64,000 bases of DNA from Cristatella mucedo (Eukaryota; Bryozoa; Phylactolaemata; Cristatellidae): positions 1,426,001 through 1,490,000 of the forward strand of contig WPIO01000099.1 in NCBI GenBank assembly GCA_009760855.2. The letters are read 5' to 3'. The notes under the pieces were generated by a model that searched no databases, was not told the origin of the DNA, and saw only the letters and a program-made list of their open reading frames with translations. The position numbers and the translations under genes are program-made. Of this stretch, positions 48,861 to 60,194 are shown piece after piece (position 1 is the stretch's first letter; each line of letters starts with the position of its first letter).

Positions 48861-50282
48861 AAATGTTGAAGGTTATCAAAGATAAAGCTAAACAAATAAT
48901 CAATATATTCTGCTTAAGAAGTTTAGAGCCTAGTACTTTTCATGAGAGTTAAAGCCATTTCGTCCGATCCTGTATCGCCTGATCTGCGATTGTGGCGTTT
49001 CTATGCAAAACAATTCTCTATGAACTAACTTTCCATCCAACTGATAGCGATCTTGAAGCACTTCCTGCATTTCCAGATATAATTATCCGATTTCTCGTCA
49101 GCCATCAGAATATCTATGACCTGTTTCAAGCATATCTGCTCATTTTGTAAACATAGTTCATAAGAAATTACATGGCTAATGACATCTAAACCCTTACTTT
49201 TTCCAACTGAGTTCCAAAGCTCCACAGCCTACCTCACCAGGCCACCCTCGGCTTCTGGGTTCACCAAGTTTAGTAATCTGCTCGTTTGGTACGATCGTGT
49301 TTTTCTATTACTGCGGTGCAATCTTCTTGAAAATGCATTGCTAGATGTATTTACTGTTGCTTCTGTAAGTGAATTGATAATCAACCAGAGTTGGCCGCCC
49401 TGCAGTGGCCACTGCCACCTAGCCCCAGATAATTAGGCCGAAACTGCCTCAACCTTGCTTTGTTCTGCATTTTTTTCCTGCAGCCCTTTGTGATTTACCT
49501 AAGGCGATGCAGTTCATCACTCTCACTTTGTGTTCATCAGGCATGCTCAAGCCCCAACGGCCCATCTAAACCAGTTTGTCTTTCTTTCATACCTCACGAT
49601 CCTTTAAAATCGGAGAAGAATCGCCATTATCGAATGCTCATCCTTCAATTTTAAGCCGTTTGCAGTACCATCTCAGCACTCATTCTTATAAGTCTTTTCT
49701 TCACTTCCCCCAAAACTAAGCTGCCACTCATCTCATTTCTATCCAGTAAAGGAGAAGTCATTCATTCCACATTATGAGAGATTTCAGCATTTATTTTGAT
49801 AAATTACCTGACTCCTTAAGCATTTTACAAGCTGACTGACTCATTTTCTGCTATGGCTCCTGTGCATGACCCTACTCAATTCAGCAGTCACTCAATTGAA
49901 AAGCATTACTTCTACAACTTCTCGCTATCCTTATTTATATCACCTAACTCTGACGTATCTCCGTGCAGATTTTCACCGGTCGCAGTGTACTGTGTTAGCT
50001 CAGCTCAAATTGTACTCAGCCTCATGCAAACACGCGAACGACTGAACCCCACTTCAGGCCGCTTCGTGAGCTCGTGTTGATTCGATGCCTTTGCATTTTG
50101 ATAGCGATGCATTTTGATAGCACTTCGAGCCAGAACGATTTATCCTGGAAGCCAGATCCTAACCACACCGATTCGTACTACCAATACCCAATCCTTGCCA
50201 CCTCGCCGTCCTACCCCTTGCTGCTACCCGAGCTGACGTTTCCTCACCTCGCTCCTTCTCCGTGTCTCGCAGACTTGATGCG
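48861..50282. other. Stretch without recognisable gene
   Basis: Mixed composition. From about 49500 it is C-rich on the plus strand. Frames of 60-90 codons show no motif. Confidence 0.45.
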
Positions 50283-50590
50283 ACTGCTGGCCGTGCAGCT
50301 GGCTGCTGCTGCTGCAGCTACAACTGGCTGCTGCTGCTACTACTGGATGCTACTGCTGCTACTGGCTGCTGCTGCAACTACTGGATGCTACTGCTGCTGG
50401 CTGATGCTGCTGCTGCTGGCTGCTGGCTGCTGGCTGCTGGCTGCTGGCTGCTGGCTGCTACTGGCTGCTGGCTGCTACTGGCTGCTGCTGCTATTACTTG
50501 CTGCCGGTGCTGGCTGCTGCTGCTGCTTCTCGCTGCTACTGGCTGCGGCTGCTGCTGTTCGGCTGCTCGGCTGCTTGGCTGCCTCATATC
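50283..50590. repeat. CTG/GCT triplet and CTGCTGG heptamer repeat
   Basis: About 300 bp built of gct/ctg triplets, interrupted by act, with a core of ctgctgg heptamers (50415-50490). It is open in several frames on both strands purely because of its composition (Leu/Ala/Cys or Ser/Gln/Ala runs), so I treat it as a variable tandem repeat, not a gene. Confidence 0.85.
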
Positions 50591-50861
50591 CGTCGGCATG
50601 CTGCTTTGCTTATGTGGCAGCGGGTGGTGCTACATTGTGTGGCAGCGGCGGTCACTGCGATTCGTCGCTGCGTGCAACGAGACACAGTCTTCGATTCTTC
50701 GTCAACAGGTTCGACGGTCGCTGGTTCATGAGCCGTGCTGTGCAATGTGCAGCGCGATCAAGGCCGAGGCGATGATAAAGTATACAATAACAATGATGAT
50801 GATGATAATATGTTAAAGATAGCCCCCATTTCAGGACAGATGATTATAGTGTGATCAAGGT

Positions 50862-51030
50862 AGAGAGCACAGTAGGTAAGATGCTTGCTTTCATGACCTA
50901 AGTCCCGAGGTCGTGGGTTCGATTGTTTTGGTGTTCGATCCTTCACCGCCACTGCAAGTGATGGTGATAGCCGTAAAGGCTCTTCTGTTGAAATACAAAA
51001 AGAGGCCGTTTAGTCAGCTAGGCTTTTTTA
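50862..51030 (+). mobile_element. tRNA-derived SINE S3
   Basis: A-box region (gcacagtaggtaagatgc), B box (gggttcgattg), hairpin (ccactgcaagtgatgg), gccgtaaaggctcttctgttg and a T/A-rich end. Same family as the SINE at 8612. Confidence 0.78.
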
Positions 51031-52330
51031 TTTATTATTTATACTGCAGCCTTACGAGACAAGTTAGACGTTTGAAACTTCACGCCTTACAGCATTAGCA
51101 GTAGTTATAGTATTTAGTACTAGAAATAGTAATTAATAATATTAGAAACCTCTAAACTATTAATGGTATATAGTATAAGCATTATAATAGTTTAATGGTA
51201 TATTATACAATTCTATAATATATGGTAAGTAAGTATTAGAAATATGAAACAATGTCCAATCTTAGGCGAACGTAACTGGTGTAAGAAAGTAACCATGTCT
51301 GTCAGACATTGACATTCAATATTAACTTCTTCTCAATAACGTGATGTCAAGGTTTTCATAGGGCACCTGCTACGTGTCTGTGGTTGACCTGTACTAGGCT
51401 TTGCAGTTTAAAATGGGACTTACTTACCATAAAGTGGCATGCAGCAGATAGAAGCATTTTGCTCGCAGACCTTCTTTGGGAAGTAGGTCGCAATATTTAT
51501 CTATCCTGCATCTACCCTGGCAATCATTTGGGCGGATAACCTATACAATTTTAGGTGAATTGCTGCCTTGCACTTTTTTCAGCGTCTAGCTAACCTCAGC
51601 AAAGCTCAGTACGTAATCAAGGGATATTGCCAGCCAATGTCTGAAGTCGTCATCGTTGTGCTGTACACTTTCGACTCGTCCCTTGCCAGAGCTAGTTCAC
51701 GAGCGAATGCACCGTATACCTGAAGCAGTCTGTGGGCCAGCAAATTGTTCTTGGTGCAGCCTTAAGTCTTATACACTGTACTCCAGTGGCTGGAGATGGT
51801 CTCACAGTCGTTCCTTGTAAGTGCACCCATGTCAACTTCTGATCGGGTCGTTGGCAAAGTTAAGTGGCATATAATTAATATGATTATTATTATTTTAAAG
51901 AATCACTGTCTGCCGCTCCATGATGAAAACGTTGGTTTTATGCAGCAGAGTTGCATAAATAGCTTTCAAAGCCTTAACGGCTTTCGATAAGAAGGCTGCA
52001 GTAAAGATACTTCATCGCATTCACAAAAGATAAAGTTCTAGGTTTATCTGAATCCGGTGGGCATTCAAAGAAGTGAGTAGGATTGGAGAGGCTTTTCAGA
52101 ATGGTTAGAAAGGATGTGCCACAGCCAGCAGTAGCTGCTGTAGGAATTACGGAGGTTAGTTCAACTGTGGAACCATCTTTTCAATCGGTTTACTTTGGGA
52201 CTCTCACAAAAAAAGACTACGTATTTCATTGGTTTTACCTACCTATCCTTGTGTGGCTCGCCTAAGAATGCTTGTGGGCATTTTGTGTGAGTCACTTCTC
52301 ATTCTATTTACAAGCTGCGGATCGTGGGCG
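51031..52330. other. Stretch without recognisable gene
   Basis: AT-rich at 51090-51240 with repeated tatagtatta words; nothing coding is supported. Confidence 0.5.
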
Positions 52331-52539
52331 ATCAATGAATCTCTCGAATCTCAATTAACGAGTGAACCGGATCGATTCTCAGCTTTTCTATTTGGAAACT
52401 AGCAGCCCAGCGGTGAAAGTAAAGTACAAGCACAGCAGTTGCATGTCAAAAGTGACGGTATTCTTTCTATCAAGGTTTTCCGATTTATTGCTCAAATGAA
52501 ATTCAGAAAAGCAATGAGTACCATCACAAAAGCGTCTCC

Positions 52540-52790
52540 ACAATAGGATGTTTACAAAAGTCTGCAAGTCGTTTCCAATTCTGCCGACGGAAAAAGGAAC
52601 CTTTTTCAACCGTGCAGCAGCCATTTTCTTGAAGAGCAAGAAGCAGCCGGAGCGGAGTGCGAGGCGTAGTGTGACTCGTAGTAACGAGGCGAGACGAGAT
52701 TCGGGGGAAGGAGGTTGACAGTGCGAGTATGCACGTGGCAGACATTCGCCGACATCGGTGACCGGCTGGACAAAATATGTGAGAGGCATC
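52540..52790 (-). promoter_or_regulatory. CpG-rich patch with YY1-like and E-box motifs and a possible first exon
   Basis: GC- and CpG-rich compared with its surroundings. On the minus strand it contains CACGTG near 52731-52736 and aaaatggctgct at about 52623-52612, a YY1-like motif overlapping an ATG. The ATG opens MAAARLKKVPFSVGRIGN and continues to a possible splice donor (acttttgtaaac near 52555). This resembles a TATA-less housekeeping promoter with its first coding exon. No downstream exon was found toward 52388, so the call is tentative. Confidence 0.3.
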
Positions 52791-52884
52791 AGCAAGAGGG
52801 ATTTCTCCCTAGGTTTTTTGTTTTTTTTGGGGCATCTCGTGCAAACCCTTTAGCAGCAATGCATACAATGGCAATGACACGTTT

Positions 52885-53290
52885 GCATAGCGCCCTCAGA
52901 GAACTAGATCTCTCTCTTTCTAGACAGGTTACGGATGCCTCATAGAAAGCGTTGACAAGTGTTTTGTGATGACATCCTCAAGTAGCAGCCCTATTGTAAG
53001 CAGGCAAACGCATACGAAATAATGGTGTGATAAAAAGGTGCGTGTGAAGCTTCTTTCAAAAAGTCTTAATGTCAATGGATGTTGTGAGGTTCGTTCTAAG
53101 TGAGTTCCGGAGCCTTGGGAGAGTATAAGGTTAAGGGACAGTCTCCAACGGTTTTGAGGTTGGTAAGAGGTATGTGTTGCTACTAAATTGTAGTCAGAAT
53201 AGCTCATTGTACGATTCTTCGCCTGGTGGTGGAGTAGTTCTGATAGCTAAGCTGGAGCCAGAATAGCTTGATTTAAGTAAGATTTCACTG
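52885..53290 (-). mobile_element. Old LINE family 1 3' end
   Basis: Hairpin remnant (agcgccctcagagaactagatctc) followed by the 3' untranslated and C-terminal region (gttccggagccttggg, gacagtctccaacggttttgagg). Confidence 0.7.
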
Positions 53291-53639
53291 AGTGTATACT
53301 GACACTATGCCTATAGGGCCATTTTACGACTGGAGATAAAAAGCAGGCATTATAATCGTCAATGCAAGGATTTCCTGTTGGCTAAGCCGATGGCCAAGCA
53401 ATGCTTGCACTCATGGTCGCATGATAAGCTCTTCATCAGAAGCAAGGTGCACGCAGAGTCACTAGCAGAGAATGATTTTGTGGATCTAAAGGCAACAGAG
53501 TGAGAGAACCCCAATAATATCCGACGCCTTTCCTACTGCTGCCAGTGTTGAAAAATAGGCTACGGGGCGAGGTCAAAAGGCTATGGAGCAAGCTGAGTTG
53601 GCACTGAGAAATAGTTGAGTCTCTCTAATCGTGTCAGAT

Positions 53640-54215
53640 GCTCCAAAGTGGCCATTCATTAGACTACTACTTCAGCTTCACGATAGCGTCCGCCTACTTT
53701 CAGCCACATAACATTGCCGAAATTTGGGCGTACGTGCACACTGATACTATATCCAAATAGGTCCATGAATTCGTGACATCCCGTCTTGATTTCTGTAAAA
53801 CACCGCTTTCTGGACTCCTTGTGTGTGCAATCGGGTGCTTACAGTTGGTGCAACACTCGGCAGCAAAGCTCTCTGCCGTAAGCTAAAAATTGTTTCATCA
53901 CATTACTTGTCGTCGACATGCACTGGCTCCCGATCGAGCAGGGCATCGACTTCAAAGTTGTGTCACCGACTTTTTATAGATACATATTTGCCTCACCAGT
54001 TACAATCACTCCTGCTTCTCCTTAATTGATAACAAGCGTGATTATCTAAGAAATATTTGCAATTAAATGGTAAGCCAAATGCAATACATTTATTCTATTT
54101 TCAGAATTTAAGCAAAGTAGCTGTTTCAGGAACCATTTAAGAAACAGTATAGTTGTCAGGATAAATGTTATGTAAACGATTATGCTGACGCCGTTGCTGT
54201 TTTTTAGCACAGGAT
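53640..54215 (+). mobile_element. Diverged LINE family 1 fragment plus conserved flank
   Basis: Aligns over its length with 5335-5858, including the non-LINE flank from 54031. Reads SAYFQPHNIAEIWAYV-like and then VTSRLDF codons, and C-terminal blocks in broken frames. Confidence 0.7.
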
Positions 54216-54635
54216 TGGTGAAGTATACCAAAGCCCATGGTAAAGTTGTATTTAATTAATTATTTTTAAACCAAGCCTAAATTCAATAGTTTTCGCTGTT
54301 TTAGCAGACTTCTCAATTTAAATTTAAAGTCGAATTAGCTCCGACACTTCTGATAATTCCTGGTGTGCTACTGAAAGTGAACTGGTAGCTTTTCAAATTA
54401 CATTTTTTTAACCATTGATTTTAGAAACGCGAGATTGCCATAGGTTACCATGCTCATGTCACAGGATACCCATTCTGAATGTGATTAATGCTGCAACCCA
54501 TCTTTTATAGCAGACATCCTAATTCCGTGAAAGCTGATAAGCCTTTCTGCCACTTTATAAATGAGGCATTTTATAGGGGAGATTTTACGTGAATACTTCC
54601 TCGAGCGACTCTCTCTACGTCAGCATTCCTTAGAA

Positions 54636-54711
54636 GTTAAGTAGAAGTAGAAGAAGAAGTAGTAGTAGTAGTAGTAGTAGAAGTAGTAGAAGAGTAGAAG
54701 TAGAAGTTAAG
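54636..54711. repeat. GTA/GAA triplet microsatellite
   Basis: Runs of gta and gaa triplets (agtagaagtagaag, then gtagtagtag). Confidence 0.85.
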
Positions 54712-54815
54712 TAATGTTGACTGAAAATATCAGACGGCTTAATGACTAGAAGATTATGCCACATCAAACGTGTAGCCCATCCGGGAGCATCGGGGCGGTC
54801 CGAAAACCCGACTAG

Positions 54816-54930
54816 CCAATGAGTCAAGTGGCTAGATCGGGGTGTCAACACCAGCATTTTCGAAACTATATAAACAACAAAGCAGCCGGAGTTGGTGCGG
54901 AGTTTTGTGTTGCTGTCATATTTTACTGTG
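54816..54930 (+). promoter_or_regulatory. Predicted promoter and leader of peptide gene C
   Basis: CCAAT at 54816-54820 (agccaatgag) and TATATAAA at 54867-54874 in canonical spacing. A leader starting near 54897 could end at ctgtgagt near 54930. The distance to the coding start (about 265 bp) resembles that in genes A and B (about 300 bp). A solo LTR promoter is an alternative. Confidence 0.4.
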
Positions 54931-55192
54931 AGTTGCTATGAATAATAATATCTTTACTTAGCTTTAATTGAGCATTGTACCATTAGTGTATGAGCTTGAG
55001 TGTGTGCATGCGAGTGTATTTATGTATGTGTGTGCATTTTAGCGTGCCTCTACTTGTGCTTGAGAAAGAATATTTAACTCTTCTTTTAAATATTCGGCAA
55101 TTCAGCTTGCATTATTTTATGCAAACGCTTCTTTCTTTCCTCTTAAATAACGAGAGTGCACCTAGGTAAATTATGTTTGTTTTTATAAATAA

Positions 55193-55751
55193 ACGAAGTC
55201 TCTATTATTACGTGTCGTCATTGGGCTGCTGTTACACGTCGTAATGTCTGAGGTGAGTATTACCATGCTTGTCTAACCTGAAAAAAAGTAAGGTACGATG
55301 GCAGAATAGATTTGATGTTCGCATGCTGAATCAATTTTGAATCAAATCAGTGGAAACTTCTGTTGACACTGCATGGCACAGCTAAACCTGCTACGTTTGT
55401 GTTGTTGAGCTGACTGATAGGCAGACACTACCGAACAAAGATGGTTAGGCAGTGGCTTCATTTTAGGAAATAGTAGACAACTTTTTAGTGACCCCTGAGT
55501 TAGAGGCTGAAATGAAAGAGATTTGTAAAGGTAAGGTTTACGACTGTATGAACCATCTCGGCTGATTGTTGACCTACATTTTGTTTCGCAGGATGCTCCA
55601 TAAAGCTATGACATATATTCATATTCAATTTCTAGAATACGTTCAAGCGAAGAGGGGCGTCTTTAAAAAGATTGGAGAGGTGGCAGCCAACGCTCTTCCG
55701 ATTGAAATAAAATTATCTCCTCTGCCGATTGGACCAGCTTTAGGAAAATAG
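55193..55751 (+). pseudogene. Diverged member of the secreted-peptide family, gene C, start codon changed to ACG
   Basis: Three exons with the same plan as genes A and B: 55193-55252 (60 nt), 55467-55530 (64 nt) and 55636-55751 (116 nt). Phases are again 0 and 1, and introns are similar in length (214 and 105 bp against 206 and 115). Exon 1 is hydrophobic (LLLRVVIGLLLHVVM). It begins ACG-AAG-TCT where A has ATG-AAG-ACT, right after an in-frame TAA, so no normal start is available. Exon 2 keeps the core TPELEAEMKE (A: SPEQLAEMEE). Exon 3 starts with the same six bases as in A after its acceptor. It has Lys-Arg, then about 31 residues beginning GVFKKIGEVAANALP and ending LGK, a possible amidation signal. 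ATTAAA follows at 55840. Frames are otherwise clean, so start loss may be recent, or another start may be used. Confidence 0.6.
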
Positions 55752-56108
55752 TAAAATGTGATTAGTAAAATATACCTAAACTGAACGTTGAACAAATGGC
55801 TCTGTTTGATTTCAAAATTTCGAACACATTTCGTGTTCAATTAAAGTTCCTAGTTTTATTCGCAGGCTTTGACCCTATAAATTAACAAGGCTTATTTGGC
55901 GAAACGTGCGTTTTTTAGGCAGAAGAGGAACATGCATATTGAACAGCTTTGAACTCATTTTGGTATCGCAAATTTTCTCCTCCTTACTATTTACTCAGTA
56001 AAGATTGATTTAGTTCTAAAGAAGATGAGAAATAAAGTGAGAAAATTTCTTTCAAGCCTATTAGGGTATGGTGTATTTTAATAGAGATGCAGTTAAGGAA
56101 GCTCAGAA

Positions 56109-56369
56109 ATTCTAAGAGATTATTGTACAATAGACTCCCACTAGATTTTTAAGTCAACTTCACCCAGAATTCGTGTGACTAATATTGAATTTCATTTGCG
56201 ATATACTAAATAAATGGTAAATTAATTTAACGCAAATTTTGCATATATTGAAGACTGGTTTTGTTTGAAGCACCAGAACGCTCTTATTCCTTTTTTCAGC
56301 TGCATTAAGGATTCTACTAACTATTGTACTTAAAGATATGCCAATGAGCATACAACTTAGCACAACCAT
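56109..56369 (-). pseudogene. Conserved virus-like coding fragment V4, best copy
   Basis: The minus frame 56369-56160 is open for 69 codons and contains SVLVLQTK and ends NISHTNSG. It differs from 7595-7870 mainly at silent or conservative positions, which indicates past protein-level selection. On the plus strand a conserved TPTRF block ends at 56180, overlapping the minus-strand end by about 20 bp. The family is unknown. Confidence 0.5.
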
Positions 56370-56399
56370 GGTATGTATCTGTGAATCTCAGCTTGTAAT

Positions 56400-57620
56400 G
56401 CTGCAACGCAAAAAAAGGTATCTGATTCTTAAGTAGGAGGACTATAAAGGCATCATTAAAGAAAATTGGGTGATTAGTCTAGCCTCCTTGAGTAAGCTGT
56501 AATTGCTTAAGACCATGACTCAGCAGCTTTAAATTAGCTCCGAAGTGACTTTTTACTGTTTTCCAAGAGAAATGGCTTGTGCAACTGTCTTTCTCCAATT
56601 AAAGACCGACCGTGACAGAAATTCACGTCCTGCAGGTACTAGACAGCGGAGCTGCCTTACACAATTCTTACACAACGACAACTATTCTCCTGCTGCCGTC
56701 AATAGCACATTCTTTACTGCCGTCCTACTACTTCCATGTTATACATTACCTGAATCGCTTATCTGACTGAGCTATGTTTCCAATTTCCTCTTTGTTGCGG
56801 GAGATAAAGCCTGTGCCACCGAATGCAACTTGTAAGCCTCGTTGGCTTTGATGTGTGCTGTACAAAACTCTCCTGTGTAACACCAAAATAGTTCTTTGCC
56901 ACTTTGAGCAGTTACAGAGGGAGATACTTTACATTACATGTTTTCACACTAAGGATACTGCAGGTCATATAGTGTGACAAATAGGCTGGAAAAAATGGAG
57001 AAAGCAGCGAAAACGATAATAATGTGTAATAGCGATTCGCTGCTTGGCTAGCTATTGCTAGGTGAGACACTTTATGCAGCTGCTTCACGCTTCCATAAGC
57101 AGGTTAGCAAATGGGAACGCGGGACGTTCCTTAAAGACTAGGCGCCACTTCAGGCTCACCATGAAAAAAAGGTGACGAAACAACTAGTGAGCTTTTTCCG
57201 GATACACTAAACTTACAAAGTCAGTACCAGGATATTGAACAAACGTAATACCGTTGGGGATTCTCATAAGAAATCGGCAATTCTAAATTGAGAACAATTA
57301 TATGTTCCATAACCATTGTAAACGGGTCATTCAATTATGACGTGTTAATTAATACCTCCTAATTTTATTTCACTCATCCTTCATTCTGAAATTACTACAA
57401 AAACACGCTGCGATTGAGCTTTTTTCTTGCCAGATTTCAAATGTCTAAAACTATGGGGTTTAAAGTATTTCTGAATCATCTACTTTATAGACGATTTCGA
57501 TCAGAAAATAATTTAATTAGCCATAATCAGTAAATTAATTAAAATTTTAGAAACTTTGAGTAAAAATTTAAGGCAGCGTAAAGAAGTCAATTAAAACCTA
57601 GAAACCAGATTTTTCTTTTA
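56400..57620. other. Stretch without recognisable gene
   Basis: A 73-codon plus frame (56545-56766) has no motif. No repeat is recognised. Confidence 0.5.
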
Positions 57621-57624
57621 TTAA

Positions 57625-57835
57625 TCATGCATGCTGACATTGTGCATGCTGCAAATAACCATACTTGCATTCATACTCTGTACCTGTGACCACCAGCCAT
57701 TTTATTCATGTTGTTTAATAAACCTGCTACCTGTAATCATTTGATCGTGGCTGCTTTGCAGCTTTTGTAAACTACCTAGAAAGATATTGAGCTCACTGAG
57801 GACGGTATATAAAATGTATTATTATTAATAATAAT
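57625..57835 (+). mobile_element. LINE family 1 3' end
   Basis: 3' untranslated region with decayed hairpin (aactacctagaaagatattgagctc) and ATT/AAT tail. Confidence 0.7.
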
Positions 57836-58166
57836 TTGGTTCTTTGTTTTAAAATAGCTGTCTTTGGTGCTTATGTTATGACAAGGAGAAGTTGTGTGTG
57901 GGTACAATTTTTATTATTCTTGTAATTTGACTGTCCTGACATATCAACCGTACTGCATCTTTTCTTAAATTCACAAAATTATAAGGAAATCAAATAAATA
58001 TCAGGAAAGAGTTAGTCAAAATGAGGGAGCAGAAACAATCAAGATACGCCCTGTGGAGTAATTGAATTAACGTAATATTGTTCAGCTGGTCTGCAGTGAT
58101 TACTTTTTTGTGGAAAAACAGTGTAGTGAGTTAGCAGCATAGCATACCAGATAATTAGGATCTCTC

Positions 58167-58376
58167 TCATAAGTCATACTGCACCATCGCAACAATCACT
58201 GTTCCCTCAGACTTAGCTGATTTACCTGCACTATGATATAAAATACTGTGCCCTTTTGCTTTGAAAGAGACACTTATATCACTTCCATCTGCTACAGTAA
58301 ATTTATGATCCTCTAGATATCTTAAGAAAGCTTTATGATCCTCTAGACATCTTAGGAAAGCTTTCATTCTTAAGCT
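58167..58376 (-). pseudogene. Unidentified coding-like fragment with a duplicated 30-bp segment
   Basis: The minus frame 58367-58167 begins with two copies of a ten-residue unit (AFLRCLEDHK / AFLRYLEDHK), an exact-length 30-bp duplication. It then runs FTVADGSDISVSFKAKGHS and ends GTVIVAMVQYDL. Composition resembles the virus-like fragments, with beta-strand-like alternation. It stops at a LINE boundary. I do not recognise a family. Confidence 0.35.
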
Positions 58377-58860
58377 CTAGCCTATCTCTCAGATCTCCTC
58401 GCCCACCAGGCCAAGCACCGTACCACCAGCTTTCGGAATCCAACAGTCTATCAATACCTCGTACAAACCTCAAATCCTTTGAAGACCCTGCATTTAGTTC
58501 GTATGCGCCCAATGCCTGGAACTACCTCCGGACTTGCAACAGAACATCCCCTGACCTGACCACATTTAAAAGGAACCTAAAAAAACGCCTATTCAGGACA
58601 GCATTTAGCAGGTCCCTGTGATTCGTCCTTGATGTGCTTATGCGTGCTGACACTGTGCATGCTGCCACTTACCACATTTGCATGCTAACCCTGTGCATGT
58701 CACCCCTAACCGCGTTATTCATTTTGTTTGTTTGTCAAGCTTGATTTTACTTACCATTCAATTGCATTTCCCTTTGCAGCAAATTTAAAGCGCCTAGAAA
58801 GAGATTATGTTCCCTCAAGGGGCTGTATCAAGGGCATTATTATCAATAATATTATTAAAG
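58377..58860 (+). mobile_element. LINE family 1, C-terminus and complete 3' end
   Basis: Codons for YLSDLL, HQAKHRTTSF and NSLxTC-like blocks, the terminal FRTAFSRSL, and a full 3' untranslated region with hairpin remnant (aaagcgcctagaaagag) and ATTATT tail. A short, moderately young insertion. Confidence 0.85.
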
Positions 58861-60194
58861 CTGCTATCTTGGTGTGTCACACATCTAATTAGGATTTGTT
58901 CATGCATGCCTACGCGACTACGTTTCTTGGATGTAATACCTACTAAAAAATATGATAGATGTCAAAGACTCAGAAAAGTCTAGCTCTGGCGATTCTCACT
59001 GATTCCCTTAAGTTATCTTTATCAAGTTATCATAATTAGTTATGTTAAGATAAGTTAAGTTATCATAATCAGTTTTGTTTAGCAGAATTAGATTTTGTCA
59101 GTTTAATTTCTGAAGATGCTTCAGATATGTTATGCTTTATTTCTTAGTCTTAATTTAGAACCACAGATTCTCGGAAATTGCCTCTGGTAATAAGCTAGTT
59201 ATCCAAATTACTGGGAAGTCACCTTTAATACATCTTGAATCTGTCAGACAATCAGAAAATTGTATATAGACATGCAGGAAGTATCTTCAGAAATGTGCGA
59301 CGATCTTACGAATTTATGCAGACTGAATTCTGCCTATGCAGGTCTACCTAAAAATATAACAGTCACTACGCAGGATACCGAGAATCGAGGGCACTGTTTC
59401 TGGGACCGTGGTCAGATCAAAGCCACGGGTTTCTTGAATGTAATCTATATTTAGACTCAAATGCCATTACTTTAGTAAACTTGGTGATTTAAACAGCAAT
59501 ATAACATCAATGTTTCCTTTTGACTTGTGTAGCTTAAAGTACATTTACCTTGGGCTCAATAAGTAAACGAATTCCGGCTGGATTAGTAAGCCATCCGAAA
59601 ATAATGTCACTTTTAAAGGGTGTAAGCATACACAGCAAACAGCCCATGAGTATTCATGAAATAATCCTATTGTGTAACTATATTGAGTACGATATGAAGA
59701 GAAACAAGGAAAAGTTTAGGACAAGTAGGAGTTGTAGAGTGACTGTCGTCCTTATATTAATAGTAGGAATTGTATTCATCTTGTGCCCGTTTAAAAAAGG
59801 GCTTCTATTCAGCAGCTATGACCTCACTGATCGGTGCTGCTGTCTGTTTTTCTCCGACATTATTCTTGGAACTCGAAGTCGTCTTCAACAACAGGGTGAT
59901 TGCTAGTTTTTTTTCAGGCCACTGATGGCTGTATGCATTATTTCGCACAACTTTCGATTTATCAAGTGTCAAGCTACTGAAATTGTCTTCTCGCCTTTCA
60001 ATTAGCTAAAAGGCCCAGCCGCTTGACATTCTTCTTTATGCAGCAGCCGAAGAGCCCTAACCACCTTTGCTGTGGCTTATCGTCGGCAATTAAGTATAGA
60101 ACACTGCAGGACTTTAACTATGACCCAGTAATGAGAATCCAGCCCCTTAAATGTTGTCTTAGCCAAAAGTTAATTTGTATGCCGAAACATAGAG
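58861..60194. other. Stretch without recognisable gene
   Basis: Contains repeated aagttatcataatta words near 59005-59075. The 118-codon frame 59550-59906 starts at TTG and has a hydrophobic run (VTVVLILIVGIVFIL) but no family resemblance. Confidence 0.45.

Noticed and set aside
50074-50816. Overlapping 233- and 184-codon frames
   Set aside because: Open only because the underlying CTG/GCT repeat lacks stop codons in several frames; outside the repeat there is no protein-like conservation.
54715-55233. Possible solo LTR (TG...CA ends, CCAAT, TATA box, AATAAA)
   Set aside because: The ends do not form convincing inverted termini and no target duplication is visible. The 3' part is better explained as exon 1 of peptide gene C, so the TATA box is assigned to that gene.
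59550-59906. 118-codon frame with a hydrophobic segment
   Set aside because: Begins at TTG and has no family resemblance; one hydrophobic run is weak evidence.
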